Assembly: GCA_028717405.1 (NCBI GenBank)
Contig: JAQUNY010000073.1
Coordinates: forward strand, 1 to 7,715
DNA: 7,715 nucleotides
From: Eubacteriales bacterium
Lineage (GTDB): Bacteria; Bacillota; Clostridia; JAQUNY01
Reading direction: 5' to 3'
The position numbers were made by a program, and so were the translations under genes. Under the pieces are notes generated by a model. The model had not been told where the DNA came from. It saw only the letters and a program-made list of their open reading frames with translations, and did no database searches. Shown here piece by piece: positions 1 to 6,614 of this stretch (its first letter is position 1; each line of letters begins with the position of its first letter).

Positions 1-825
1 TATTATGATCGGCGGCAGCTGTCTGTAAATATTTCTGATAGCAGGATCTCCGAAACCAAAGCGGATTGCAGGCACAATCCTGTATCTTTCCCGGTAAAGT
101 GCAGGCAGCTGTACCAGAAACTGCATTGCCCAGCCAGCGGTGGTAACGATGCCAAGCAGCTTTATGTCAGCCCCTTTGGACAGCAGGACAATAATGATCG
201 CAATATTAAAAGGCAGGCTGATAAGCGCTGTATAGATAAACCTGCCGTGTATCTGCAATATGCCTGAAGAAATGTAGGTAAGGCAGACAAATATCAGCGA
301 CGGCGCCATAACTTTAATTAACAGGACTGCCGTGTCAAAAATATCCGTGCCGGGCTGTAATCCTGGCAGCAGAAGCCGCGAGGCCGGATAGGCCAGCAGG
401 GCAAATATGAAGCTTGCCGCCGCTGTGACAATAAAAACATTCTGCAGAAGTCCGGAGACAAATCTTTTCCCCGCTTCAGGTGACTTTCCGTTTTCATAGG
501 ATTCAAGAGCTGTATTTCTGACAGAATCAAACCTGCCGGGATCCCTCCCTGCACTGGTATCCTCTGTTGAATAAAAGCCCGTGAGGACAGGTATACAAAG
601 CGATGACATTGCAACTCCCACGGCTGCGAAAACAAGCGCCGGTATGCCGAATATCTGCGTATATACATCGGCTGTTTCAGTTGTCCCGAGATTTGCCCCG
701 ATGACTATTTCGCGCAGGAATCCAAAAAGCTTCGCAATAAAGGCAGCTGCTGCCATTCCGGCGAATATAAGATTGATGCCGTGAGTCTTTCCCTTTTGAC
801 ACGGATTCTTTTCCCCAATATTCAT
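1..825 (-). CDS. MurJ/MviN-type lipid-linked glycan flippase 2 (partial, N-terminal 275 residues)
   Basis: This is the N-terminal part of a polytopic MOP-superfamily flippase of the MurJ/MviN family, which moves lipid-linked sugars (lipid II or polysaccharide units) across the cytoplasmic membrane. The frame is open for 275 codons from an ATG at 825 to the window edge, so the C-terminal half is missing. Family hallmarks are FGFLREIV (residues 34-41, with the family Arg at 38), a TADVY segment (51-55), IPALVFAAVG (61-70) and SSGILQIHGRF (186-196), which matches the usual GxLxxxGRF segment. Hydrophobic helices fall near 18-36, 57-83, 128-148, 163-190, 197-216 and 224-240. A polar stretch at about 85-122, between the second and third helices, is longer than in typical MurJ. 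The ATG overlaps the stop of the preceding polymerase-like gene (ATGA). Only a weak AGG lies nearby, so coupling probably drives initiation. Family assignment is firm; the exact substrate is unknown. Confidence 0.9.
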   Translation of the reverse strand, partial: MNIGEKNPCQKGKTHGINLIFAGMAAAAFIAKLFGFLREIVIGANLGTTETADVYTQIFGIPALVFAAVGVAMSSLCIPVLTGFYSTEDTSAGRDPGRFDSVRNTALESYENGKSPEAGKRFVSGLLQNVFIVTAAASFIFALLAYPASRLLLPGLQPGTDIFDTAVLLIKVMAPSLIFVCLTYISSGILQIHGRFIYTALISLPFNIAIIIVLLSKGADIKLLGIVTTAGWAMQFLVQLPALYRERYRIVPAIRFGFGDPAIRNIYRQLPPIII

Positions 826-2447
826 GATGCCTGTTCTTCTTTATGCGGCATAACATCTGAACCCCGGCCGTCTGCCGCAATATTCAGAGAAATCATCAAA
901 ATGCCTGTTATGATCCAGAATAACGCATACACCCTTGGGTAGAACCAAACATATTCAAAAATGCCGATAAATGTGACTCCGGTTATTGCAGCCATAGATG
1001 CGGCAATATAATATTTCATATCTTTATTGTTATGTCTGAAAACAACTGTCACTCCTTTTTTAAAAAGCCTGGCCATCATCCAGAAAAATGCCGTAAATCC
1101 CGCAATTCCCGTCTCAAGCCAGACCTGCATCGGAAACATATGGGAATGCGCGGGCAGATCGGTAAATGTGGAATACCTCCTGAAGAGCTTCATAAAAGGC
1201 ATCGGTCCGGTTCCTATCCCGGTTACCCAGTAATCCTTCAATATCCTGAACGATCCCTGCCAGATGTTTACTCTGTACCTGCTTGATGAATCTCTTCCTA
1301 TGGTCGCCAGCCTGTCTTTGATTGATGACGGGAGAAGCGGATAAGCTGCAACCGCAGCTATTGCCATAATCGGTATCAGCCTTCTTTCCACAATGAAAAT
1401 GAAAACACATGCTGCCAATGCAAATCCAAGCCAGCTTGACCTGGACTGCGTCAGATAAAGATTCAGGATGGGCAGCAGGGCAAGTGCGGCTACAGCCAGT
1501 TTTCCAGGAACTTTTTTTGTGTTGAGAAATGCTGCGGCATAAAAAGGTATCGCCAAAACAAGATACTCAGCATAGTTGTTGGGATTTCCCATTGTGGCAA
1601 AAGCCCTGCTGATAGAACCGCTTACTGTAACATCCACCATAGACTCATCAACAGGTATGCCGTTTATATATTGCCATATCCCGTAAAGCGAAGCCAGACT
1701 TACCCCTGCAATCAAAAAACAGATTATCCTGTCCAGTTGTTTTCTCTCTCTTATAACATCAACCATGATCAGCATCAGTATCAGGGGAATCATGTTGACA
1801 GTAAATATGCGTATACTGTCTGACGGTACAATGGAAGTAACTGACGAGAGAAAAAGTATCAACAGATAAAGGAAAAATACAAAATCGGCTCTTCCTTTAC
1901 CGTATGAGGAACCGTGTCCGCGCACTCCCGCCACAGAAATTGAAGACGATGATGTCTTCATGGCTGCCACAGATGCTGATGATAATGCCGCGTCCGTGTC
2001 ATATGAACGCCTGACCAAAAGCAATGCCGCCAGCAGAAGGGATGCAGCCAGAGCGTACTGATTGTGCCAGTATTGATGCGGTATTATTGTTTGGAGCAGG
2101 AGATATGCGCCTATGAGAATTTCAAATTTAGACAGGAAGGCTTTCAATGCCCGCCAGAAAAGGCTGTTTTCCAGATATACGGATAAACCCCTGTATGTTT
2201 TCCCAAGCAATATGAACGGTGCAGCCAGAACAAATGTTGCTCCCCTTACTATCGAGCTTCCGCAGGCAGCCGCAAAGGAAGTCCTTTCAGTCCTGGCCAA
2301 AAAATTCCATACAGCTGAACCCTTCAGCCATGTTTTTGCTTTATCTGAAAATCCGCCAAGAAGTTTCGCAAAGAGACTTTCCCTGTATAGCAGGATAATA
2401 CTGTATACAATCCTCCATATATGATTTAGAATAAGGCTGTCGCTCAT
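822..2447 (-). CDS. O-antigen ligase/polymerase-like membrane protein (Wzy/WaaL family)
   Basis: A 541-residue polytopic membrane protein with the Wzy_C / O-antigen ligase domain. Members polymerise lipid-linked repeat units or ligate finished glycan to an acceptor on the outer face of the cytoplasmic membrane. Supporting segments are MGNPNNYAEYL (286-296), TQSRSSWLGF (333-342), the loop from about 385 with YRVNIWQGS and GIGTGPM (410-416), and HSHMFPMQVWLETGIAG (434-450), the family's His-containing motif followed by E-x-G-x-x-G. More helices follow to about 522, then a polar tail. The N-terminal part is long: amphipathic and hydrophobic segments at 1-145, then a Ser/Gly-rich hydrophilic loop (about 150-186) before the core. 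The ATG at 2447 has AAGGA (2455-2459) 7 nt upstream, with an in-frame stop just before it. The gene overlaps the downstream flippase by 4 nt. Polymerase and ligase cannot be separated by sequence. Confidence 0.88.
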   Translation of the reverse strand: MSDSLILNHIWRIVYSIILLYRESLFAKLLGGFSDKAKTWLKGSAVWNFLARTERTSFAAACGSSIVRGATFVLAAPFILLGKTYRGLSVYLENSLFWRALKAFLSKFEILIGAYLLLQTIIPHQYWHNQYALAASLLLAALLLVRRSYDTDAALSSASVAAMKTSSSSISVAGVRGHGSSYGKGRADFVFFLYLLILFLSSVTSIVPSDSIRIFTVNMIPLILMLIMVDVIRERKQLDRIICFLIAGVSLASLYGIWQYINGIPVDESMVDVTVSGSISRAFATMGNPNNYAEYLVLAIPFYAAAFLNTKKVPGKLAVAALALLPILNLYLTQSRSSWLGFALAACVFIFIVERRLIPIMAIAAVAAYPLLPSSIKDRLATIGRDSSSRYRVNIWQGSFRILKDYWVTGIGTGPMPFMKLFRRYSTFTDLPAHSHMFPMQVWLETGIAGFTAFFWMMARLFKKGVTVVFRHNNKDMKYYIAASMAAITGVTFIGIFEYVWFYPRVYALFWIITGILMISLNIAADGRGSDVMPHKEEQAS

Positions 2448-2518
2448 GGCTATGTCCTTGCCTGCACATTAGTGGAGCAATAATGGGGCGCCTCCCTGAC
2501 ATGCGGTTTATCAAAGTT
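2448..2518 (-). other. 71-bp gap inside the cluster
   Basis: This is the longest gap between two confident neighbouring genes of the cluster, apart from the stretch that holds the small 69-residue frame. It carries the AAGGA ribosome binding site of the polymerase-like gene. A GGGAGGCGCCCC stretch also lies further upstream (about 2485-2496). I find no terminator hairpin with a U-tract and no convincing -35/-10 pair, so read-through from the DUF4330 gene is the simplest view. Confidence 0.45.
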
Positions 2519-3013
2519 TCAGTTGATTTTACTGATATCCGTGATTCTTCCGTATACTGCCGTCTGACCTACTCTGAGAGTTATGTAGGAACCGATGAAA
2601 TATTCGGAGCTTTCCACAATAATAGCTTCATGTTCCTTATATACACCTTTGGCTTCCATTGTAATACGCAATGATGAATAGCCTTTTTTTGATGACAGCT
2701 GCATTTTTCCTTCAGCATCTGCAGCGTAGAACACCGATTCACCGGTACTGACTTCAGTCACCTTGCCGAAGGATGTATTCTGGACAAATTCTCTGACGTT
2801 ATCACCCGATTTTATCGCCGTAGCTGTTTCACTTAAAGCTTCTTCAACATAGAACTCGATTCTTAATGAATCCTGCTTTGTCATAAAAGTCGGCGTATCG
2901 GACCTGGTGAATTTATAAAGCAGGCCTGCCGCAGCCCCCAGCACGATCAGGATTATCAGGATGTCAATAATGCTGACCTTGCCGAACAATTTTCCCTTGC
3001 TGTCTATAATCAT
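2519..3013 (-). CDS. DUF4330 single-pass membrane protein
   Basis: A 164-residue protein with the DUF4330 layout. A short N-terminal stretch with the typical DSKGKLFGKVSIIDILI pattern (residues 4-20) leads into one membrane helix (about 14-35), followed by an extracytoplasmic, beta-rich region (about 48-160) ending in RVGQTAVYGRITDI (147-160). It has no recognisable catalytic motif. The molecular role of DUF4330 proteins is, to my knowledge, uncharacterised. Here it sits between a GT4 glycosyltransferase and the O-antigen ligase/polymerase-like gene, so an accessory role in assembly or export of the glycan is inferred. The start is well supported: GGAGG (3022-3026) lies 8 nt before the ATG, which overlaps the glycosyltransferase stop by 4 nt (ATGA). 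The membrane helix argues for anchoring, not secretion. Confidence 0.83.
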   Translation of the reverse strand: MIIDSKGKLFGKVSIIDILIILIVLGAAAGLLYKFTRSDTPTFMTKQDSLRIEFYVEEALSETATAIKSGDNVREFVQNTSFGKVTEVSTGESVFYAADAEGKMQLSSKKGYSSLRITMEAKGVYKEHEAIIVESSEYFIGSYITLRVGQTAVYGRITDISKIN

Positions 3014-4200
3014 AACTGAAGCCTCCGTGTGATTTTGACGTATTGATTATATGTTTCCGCAGTCATTTTATCAAGGCTGAATTTCTCCCTGACAGTCTTA
3101 AGCGCATTTAAGGACAGCTCTTCACGCAGGTGCTCGTCTTTCATAACGCTCCAGATCGCTGCCGCCATCTTTTTATGGTCTCCATAAGGGACCAGGATGC
3201 CGCATTTTGTCTCATCGCTGATAATTTCAGGATTTCCTCCGACATTTGTCGCAACAACAGGCAGTCCTTCAGCAAGAGCCTCGACTATAGCAAAACTCAG
3301 CGCTTCATGCGCCGAGGAATTGACATACATATCACAGCTGTCATAGACATTTTTCATATCTTTACGCGGGCCTATAAAAAAAATCAGGTCTTTGATGCCC
3401 ATCTCAAGCGCCAGCTTTTTCGTACTGTCAAGAAACGGGCCGTCATTTGCCAGAACAAATCTGAATTCAGGAATGCCGGCGTTTTCTTCCTTTATTTCAG
3501 CTAATTCTGCCGCCGACCTGATGAGGAAATCATGCCCTTTGTCATACGCAAACCTTGATCCGCACAAAATAAGAAATATATCATCTCCCAGCCCCAGCTC
3601 GCTTCTCAGCGACGAATGCCGTCGCTCATCAGGGCTTCCGCCCCATTTGGCCGGATCAACTCCATTATAGATAACCGATATCTTACCTGGGTCGTTCCCG
3701 TTCCTTATCAGCATTTCCTTTCCTTTACCGCAGACCGCGATAATACCTGCCTGCAATTTTGTAAGGATCCTGTTGCAGAACCTCAGGATAATATTATTAG
3801 ATAGTATGAAATGATTTGTATACAACACTTTTACCCGGGGGTTGAATATTCTCGAAATCAGGGCAATATAATTCTCTCTGAGAAATTGCGTATGAATTAT
3901 TTCTGTTCCGGCATTCCTGCAAATACGGCTCAGCCTGAAAGCGGCCGCCAGATCAAATGGATTACTCATTTTTAACCTGTACACAGTGATCCCGAGCTCT
4001 CTCATTCCGGCAGAGAGTATACCTTCCTCGTTATATACCAGTGACGCTTCTGTGAGCCTGCCGTGCATCCGTTCCGCCAAAAGCCTGACATATGCTTCTG
4101 TCCCTGCCTTGCCGGCATGATTGATAAGGTACAGCACTTTCATTTCTTTTCTGCCTTTCTGCGACTGCTTTGCTTCACTTAAAAAAACTAAGTTTGTCAT
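3010..4200 (-). CDS. GT4 family glycosyltransferase
   Basis: A GT-B fold retaining glycosyltransferase of family GT4, expected to transfer a sugar from a nucleotide-sugar donor to a lipid-linked acceptor at the cytoplasmic face. The N-terminal Rossmann domain opens with KVLYLINHAGKAGTEAYV (21-38), the acceptor-side glycine loop; HTQFLREN (103-110) follows. The interdomain region has VIYNGVD (176-182), and the donor domain has CGSRFAYDKGHDFL (213-226) with the conserved Arg216 and Lys221. The E-x7-E pair is Glu299 and Glu307 in EALSFAIVE, followed by GLPVVATNVGGNPEII (312-327). The start is ambiguous. The ATG at 4200 overlaps the upstream acyltransferase stop (ATGA) but has no good ribosome site. 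The ATG at 4143 (Met20) has AAAGG 10 nt upstream and gives the usual family N-terminus. Donor and acceptor sugars cannot be told from the sequence. Confidence 0.9.
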   Translation of the reverse strand: MTNLVFLSEAKQSQKGRKEMKVLYLINHAGKAGTEAYVRLLAERMHGRLTEASLVYNEEGILSAGMRELGITVYRLKMSNPFDLAAAFRLSRICRNAGTEIIHTQFLRENYIALISRIFNPRVKVLYTNHFILSNNIILRFCNRILTKLQAGIIAVCGKGKEMLIRNGNDPGKISVIYNGVDPAKWGGSPDERRHSSLRSELGLGDDIFLILCGSRFAYDKGHDFLIRSAAELAEIKEENAGIPEFRFVLANDGPFLDSTKKLALEMGIKDLIFFIGPRKDMKNVYDSCDMYVNSSAHEALSFAIVEALAEGLPVVATNVGGNPEIISDETKCGILVPYGDHKKMAAAIWSVMKDEHLREELSLNALKTVREKFSLDKMTAETYNQYVKITRRLQL

Positions 4201-4811
4201 TTAATTGGGGCAATTTGAGCTTCCGGATTTTCAGGTCCTGATGCCTGATTGTCCGGATCATTCAACTGATTTTGCTGGTTTCTGTACCTGATTATTCTGG
4301 CCGGATTACCTCCGACTACAGCATATTCCGGTACATCTTTTGTAACAACGGCACCAGCTCCGACAATAGCTCCCCTGCCGATGGTAATACCTGGCAGGAT
4401 TATAGCCCTTGCAGCGATCCATACATCGTCCCCGATAATGACCTTCTTTTTTGGAGCCGTCTGCAGCCGCATGGGTATGTCGAGCCTTTTATTCTCATGG
4501 TTCTGTGTGAAAATCATGACATCAGGGCCCATCATGACATCACTGCCTATTACAAGAGGCCCGGTGATCCTGCAGTCAATGCCGATCCCTGAGTTATCCC
4601 CGATTTCAATTTCGCGCCCCGAAGAGAAGAAAACACCATGCTCTATATTTATGCCTTTGCCCGCTTTTTTAAATATGCGTCTGCAAAGGAATCCTCTGAC
4701 CGCGCGGGACCCAAGACTGTATGGCAGCCCCGACCCGGGCAGGTGCCTTGCCATGAGATAATACAACATAAGGCAAATACCATACACGGCTTTGTTGAGT
4801 AATTTCATCAT
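4197..4811 (-). CDS. Hexapeptide-repeat O-acyltransferase B (left-handed beta-helix)
   Basis: A 204-residue member of the LacA/NodL/WcaF-like acyltransferases, which normally use acetyl-CoA to acetylate sugar hydroxyls and act as trimers. Hexapeptide repeats run from about residue 52 to 170, including EIEIGDNSGIG (67-77), LVIGSDVMMGPD (86-97) and VIIGDDVWIAARAIILPG (124-141). FTQNHE (101-106) supplies the likely catalytic His105, and GGNPARIIR (167-175) is the family C-terminal signature. A hydrophobic segment at 9-22 could contact the membrane. After the domain, residues 178-204 form a polar Asn/Gln/Pro-rich tail. The start could be 4811 or the adjacent ATG at 4808. An AAGGG sits about 11 nt upstream. 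A 46-nt gap separates it from flippase 1, and its stop overlaps the GT4 start. Inferred role: O-acetylation of the repeat unit. Confidence 0.88.
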   Translation of the reverse strand: MMKLLNKAVYGICLMLYYLMARHLPGSGLPYSLGSRAVRGFLCRRIFKKAGKGINIEHGVFFSSGREIEIGDNSGIGIDCRITGPLVIGSDVMMGPDVMIFTQNHENKRLDIPMRLQTAPKKKVIIGDDVWIAARAIILPGITIGRGAIVGAGAVVTKDVPEYAVVGGNPARIIRYRNQQNQLNDPDNQASGPENPEAQIAPIK

Positions 4812-4857
4812 ATTCCGTCTAACCCTTCTCTCTGCACTGAGTCCTGCACCTGCCTCT

Positions 4858-6408
4858 TCAGGCAGCCTTTCTTCCGGGCAGGATCAGGTTTTTCATTTTA
4901 TTAAAAATTCCAACAGCCTCTTCAGATTTCATTAAAAAAGCTGCCGGGAAGTATACCATTATTCCTGTGGCTGTCGGGATCAGAAGTTTCATCATCCTGT
5001 CGGTGAAAACTCCGCTAAACGACAAATCGACAGTCAGTTTATTTACAAACAAGACTGCCGCTGTCATTGCTATTCCGGACAGAAAAGATTTTGCAGCAGA
5101 CATTACAAGGCTGCGGATCCCAAACGGCCCGATCTTGTTCCTCATCATAATGACAAGTATGATCCCTCCCGTAAGGGACGAAACAGTATAGGCAAGAGGT
5201 ATCCCCAGTGGTCCTATAAACTGTATGGCAGCCAGGCTTATCACAATATTTACAGCCATCATTGTGATACTATTTATGGCCGGTCTTTTAGTATCCTGAA
5301 GAGACCAGAAAGCTCTGTCAAGGACCTCCTTGATTCCCAGTCCTATGACACCCGCAGCATAGAAGGCCATCATTCCGGAAGCAAGATCAAGGTTATCCGG
5401 GGTTATCCGGTTCCAGGCCAGAAAAACATCAGCCATCCGCCTGTTCAGGAGTATAAATCCAAAAGCAGCCGGCACCATAAAAAATGATACTGTTTTCAGG
5501 ATTTTAATTAATGATTCTTTAAATAAGGCAATATCTTTTTGGGCTGCCAGCATTGAAAGCTTTGGATATACTACGGCAGTAACCGAATAAATAAAAGCCA
5601 GAACTGAGTACAGAACAATATTCTGTATGGTGTACATTATTGTGTTTGCTGTCTCAAATCTGGATGCAAGGATGTTGTTATACAACATATTTACCTGATA
5701 TGCCGACGTACCGACAAGGACGGGTGGTATCAGCTTCATTGCTTTCCTGATATCTTCATTTCGCAGGCCAAAGCTCGGTTTAAATGAATAGCCGGCTTTC
5801 CTGGCCGGTATGATCAGGACAAGCCCCTGGGATGCCAATCCTGCAAATACCGCAAACAGAAGCCCGGTAACTCCAAACCTGTCGCCCAAAAGAAGCACAT
5901 AGGCAATCACGATTAGGCTTCCGGGAGCGCTGACAAGGGCAGTCATGGCAAATTTCCCGTATGATTGCAGTATGCCCTGCAGGACATAATTCAGAGCGTA
6001 AAAGACCATAACAGGCATCATTATGCAAAGCGCTGTCACAGCAAACCAATATTCCTCATTCCTGAAGCGTGTAAGGAGTATAAGTGCCGGCGACAGGGCT
6101 GCGGCAATTATGGCAAGGATAAGGGCGGCTGCAAGGGATAATGTCAGAATGTTATCTGCAAAAGCAGATGCCTTTTCTTTTTTGCCTTCCGCCAGATAGG
6201 ATGCAAAGATTGGTATCACAACAGTTGTGAGTGCGGTGCCAAAACTTGCGAATATTATGTTTGGAAGGCTCTGTGAAAACGAAAATATGTCCATCCTGGT
6301 ATTTGCGCCAAAATGGGTCACATAAACAAGATTGCTTATAAACGCCAGCAACCTTGAAAAAATCATAATAACCATGACATAGCTGATGGTTTTCCCCATA
6401 CTTTTCAT
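4858..6408 (-). CDS. MurJ/MviN-type lipid-linked glycan flippase 1
   Basis: A full-length 516-residue MurJ/MviN-family flippase of the MOP superfamily, with about 14 hydrophobic helices and the family's normal length. Marker segments are SRLLAFISN (18-26), LPNIIFASFGTAL (48-60), FYALNYVLQGILQSYGKF (136-153), and IKEVLDRAFWSLQDTKRP (359-376), close to the family's R-A-F-x-x-L-Q-D-T pattern. The position that is Arg in the common F-x-R-[DE] motif is Ser/Asn here (FISN), whereas Arg19 is kept. That divergence suggests a dedicated polysaccharide-unit flippase in place of the essential peptidoglycan one, but this is inference. The ATG at 6408 has GGAG (6419-6422) 10 nt upstream and overlaps the stop of a small upstream frame (ATGA). 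A perfect 10-bp tandem duplication lies inside the gene at 5391-5410. Confidence 0.92.
   Translation of the reverse strand: MKSMGKTISYVMVIMIFSRLLAFISNLVYVTHFGANTRMDIFSFSQSLPNIIFASFGTALTTVVIPIFASYLAEGKKEKASAFADNILTLSLAAALILAIIAAALSPALILLTRFRNEEYWFAVTALCIMMPVMVFYALNYVLQGILQSYGKFAMTALVSAPGSLIVIAYVLLLGDRFGVTGLLFAVFAGLASQGLVLIIPARKAGYSFKPSFGLRNEDIRKAMKLIPPVLVGTSAYQVNMLYNNILASRFETANTIMYTIQNIVLYSVLAFIYSVTAVVYPKLSMLAAQKDIALFKESLIKILKTVSFFMVPAAFGFILLNRRMADVFLAWNRITPDNLDLASGMMAFYAAGVIGLGIKEVLDRAFWSLQDTKRPAINSITMMAVNIVISLAAIQFIGPLGIPLAYTVSSLTGGIILVIMMRNKIGPFGIRSLVMSAAKSFLSGIAMTAAVLFVNKLTVDLSFSGVFTDRMMKLLIPTATGIMVYFPAAFLMKSEEAVGIFNKMKNLILPGRKAA
5391..5410. repeat. Perfect tandem duplication of a 10-bp unit inside flippase 1
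   Basis: GGTTATCCGG occurs twice in direct succession. On the coding strand it encodes part of the loop around residues 333-340 (N-R-I-T-P-D-N-L). The unit length is not a multiple of three, so losing or gaining one copy would shift the reading frame. Confidence 0.9.
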
Positions 6409-6614
6409 ATACGCGACACTCCGTCGTGCTTCAGATCATTGTGCAGCAAGTCCATGTGATGTAAGCCGCTGCTCCTTACTCTGTCACTTATAAATTCAAT
6501 ACACGGCTCTCTGTTTTCTAATACAGGCTTACGCAGCATTTCGCGATATGCATATATTCTGCCGATATGACAGCTGTTTGCCGCCTGTCCTCCCGCCTGG
6601 CTCAAGGTTTCCAT
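6405..6614 (-). CDS. Possible small protein, 69 residues, unassigned
   Basis: I do not recognise this protein. The frame starts at an ATG at 6614, inside the last 13 nt of acyltransferase A, and stops in an ATGA overlap with flippase 1. This arrangement matches other junctions in the cluster. GGGAAGG (6621-6627) lies 6 nt before the ATG. The product would be soluble, with no hydrophobic helix. It carries two Cys (15, 38) and five His (16, 52, 53, 58, 63), and its C-terminal half is charged. Against it: no family resemblance, no clear third-position base bias, and the ribosome site could be chance because it lies in coding sequence. It may be a genuine small gene, or an inert spacer whose frame happens to stay open. 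If it is not real, 193 bp separate acyltransferase A and flippase 1. Confidence 0.4.
   Translation of the reverse strand: METLSQAGGQAANSCHIGRIYAYREMLRKPVLENREPCIEFISDRVRSSGLHHMDLLHNDLKHDGVSRI

Noticed and set aside
318..880. Two minus-strand frames (318-668 and 677-880) under the left-end flippase.
   Set aside because: They are shadow frames. The alternative frame from 825 to 1 is continuously open for 275 codons and gives a clear MurJ-family protein.
2485..2496. GC-rich GGGAGGCGCCCC stretch between the DUF4330 and polymerase-like genes considered as a terminator.
   Set aside because: It has no loop room for a stable hairpin and no following U-tract. The GGGAGG is also too far from the ATG at 2447 to be its ribosome site.
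3130..3804. Several plus-strand frames opposite the GT4 gene.
   Set aside because: They lie antisense to a gene with clear GT4 motifs and have no recognisable domains.
4272..4761. Plus-strand frames of 106 and 126 codons opposite acyltransferase B.
   Set aside because: They are antisense shadows of the hexapeptide-repeat gene; the periodic repeats keep the opposite frames open.
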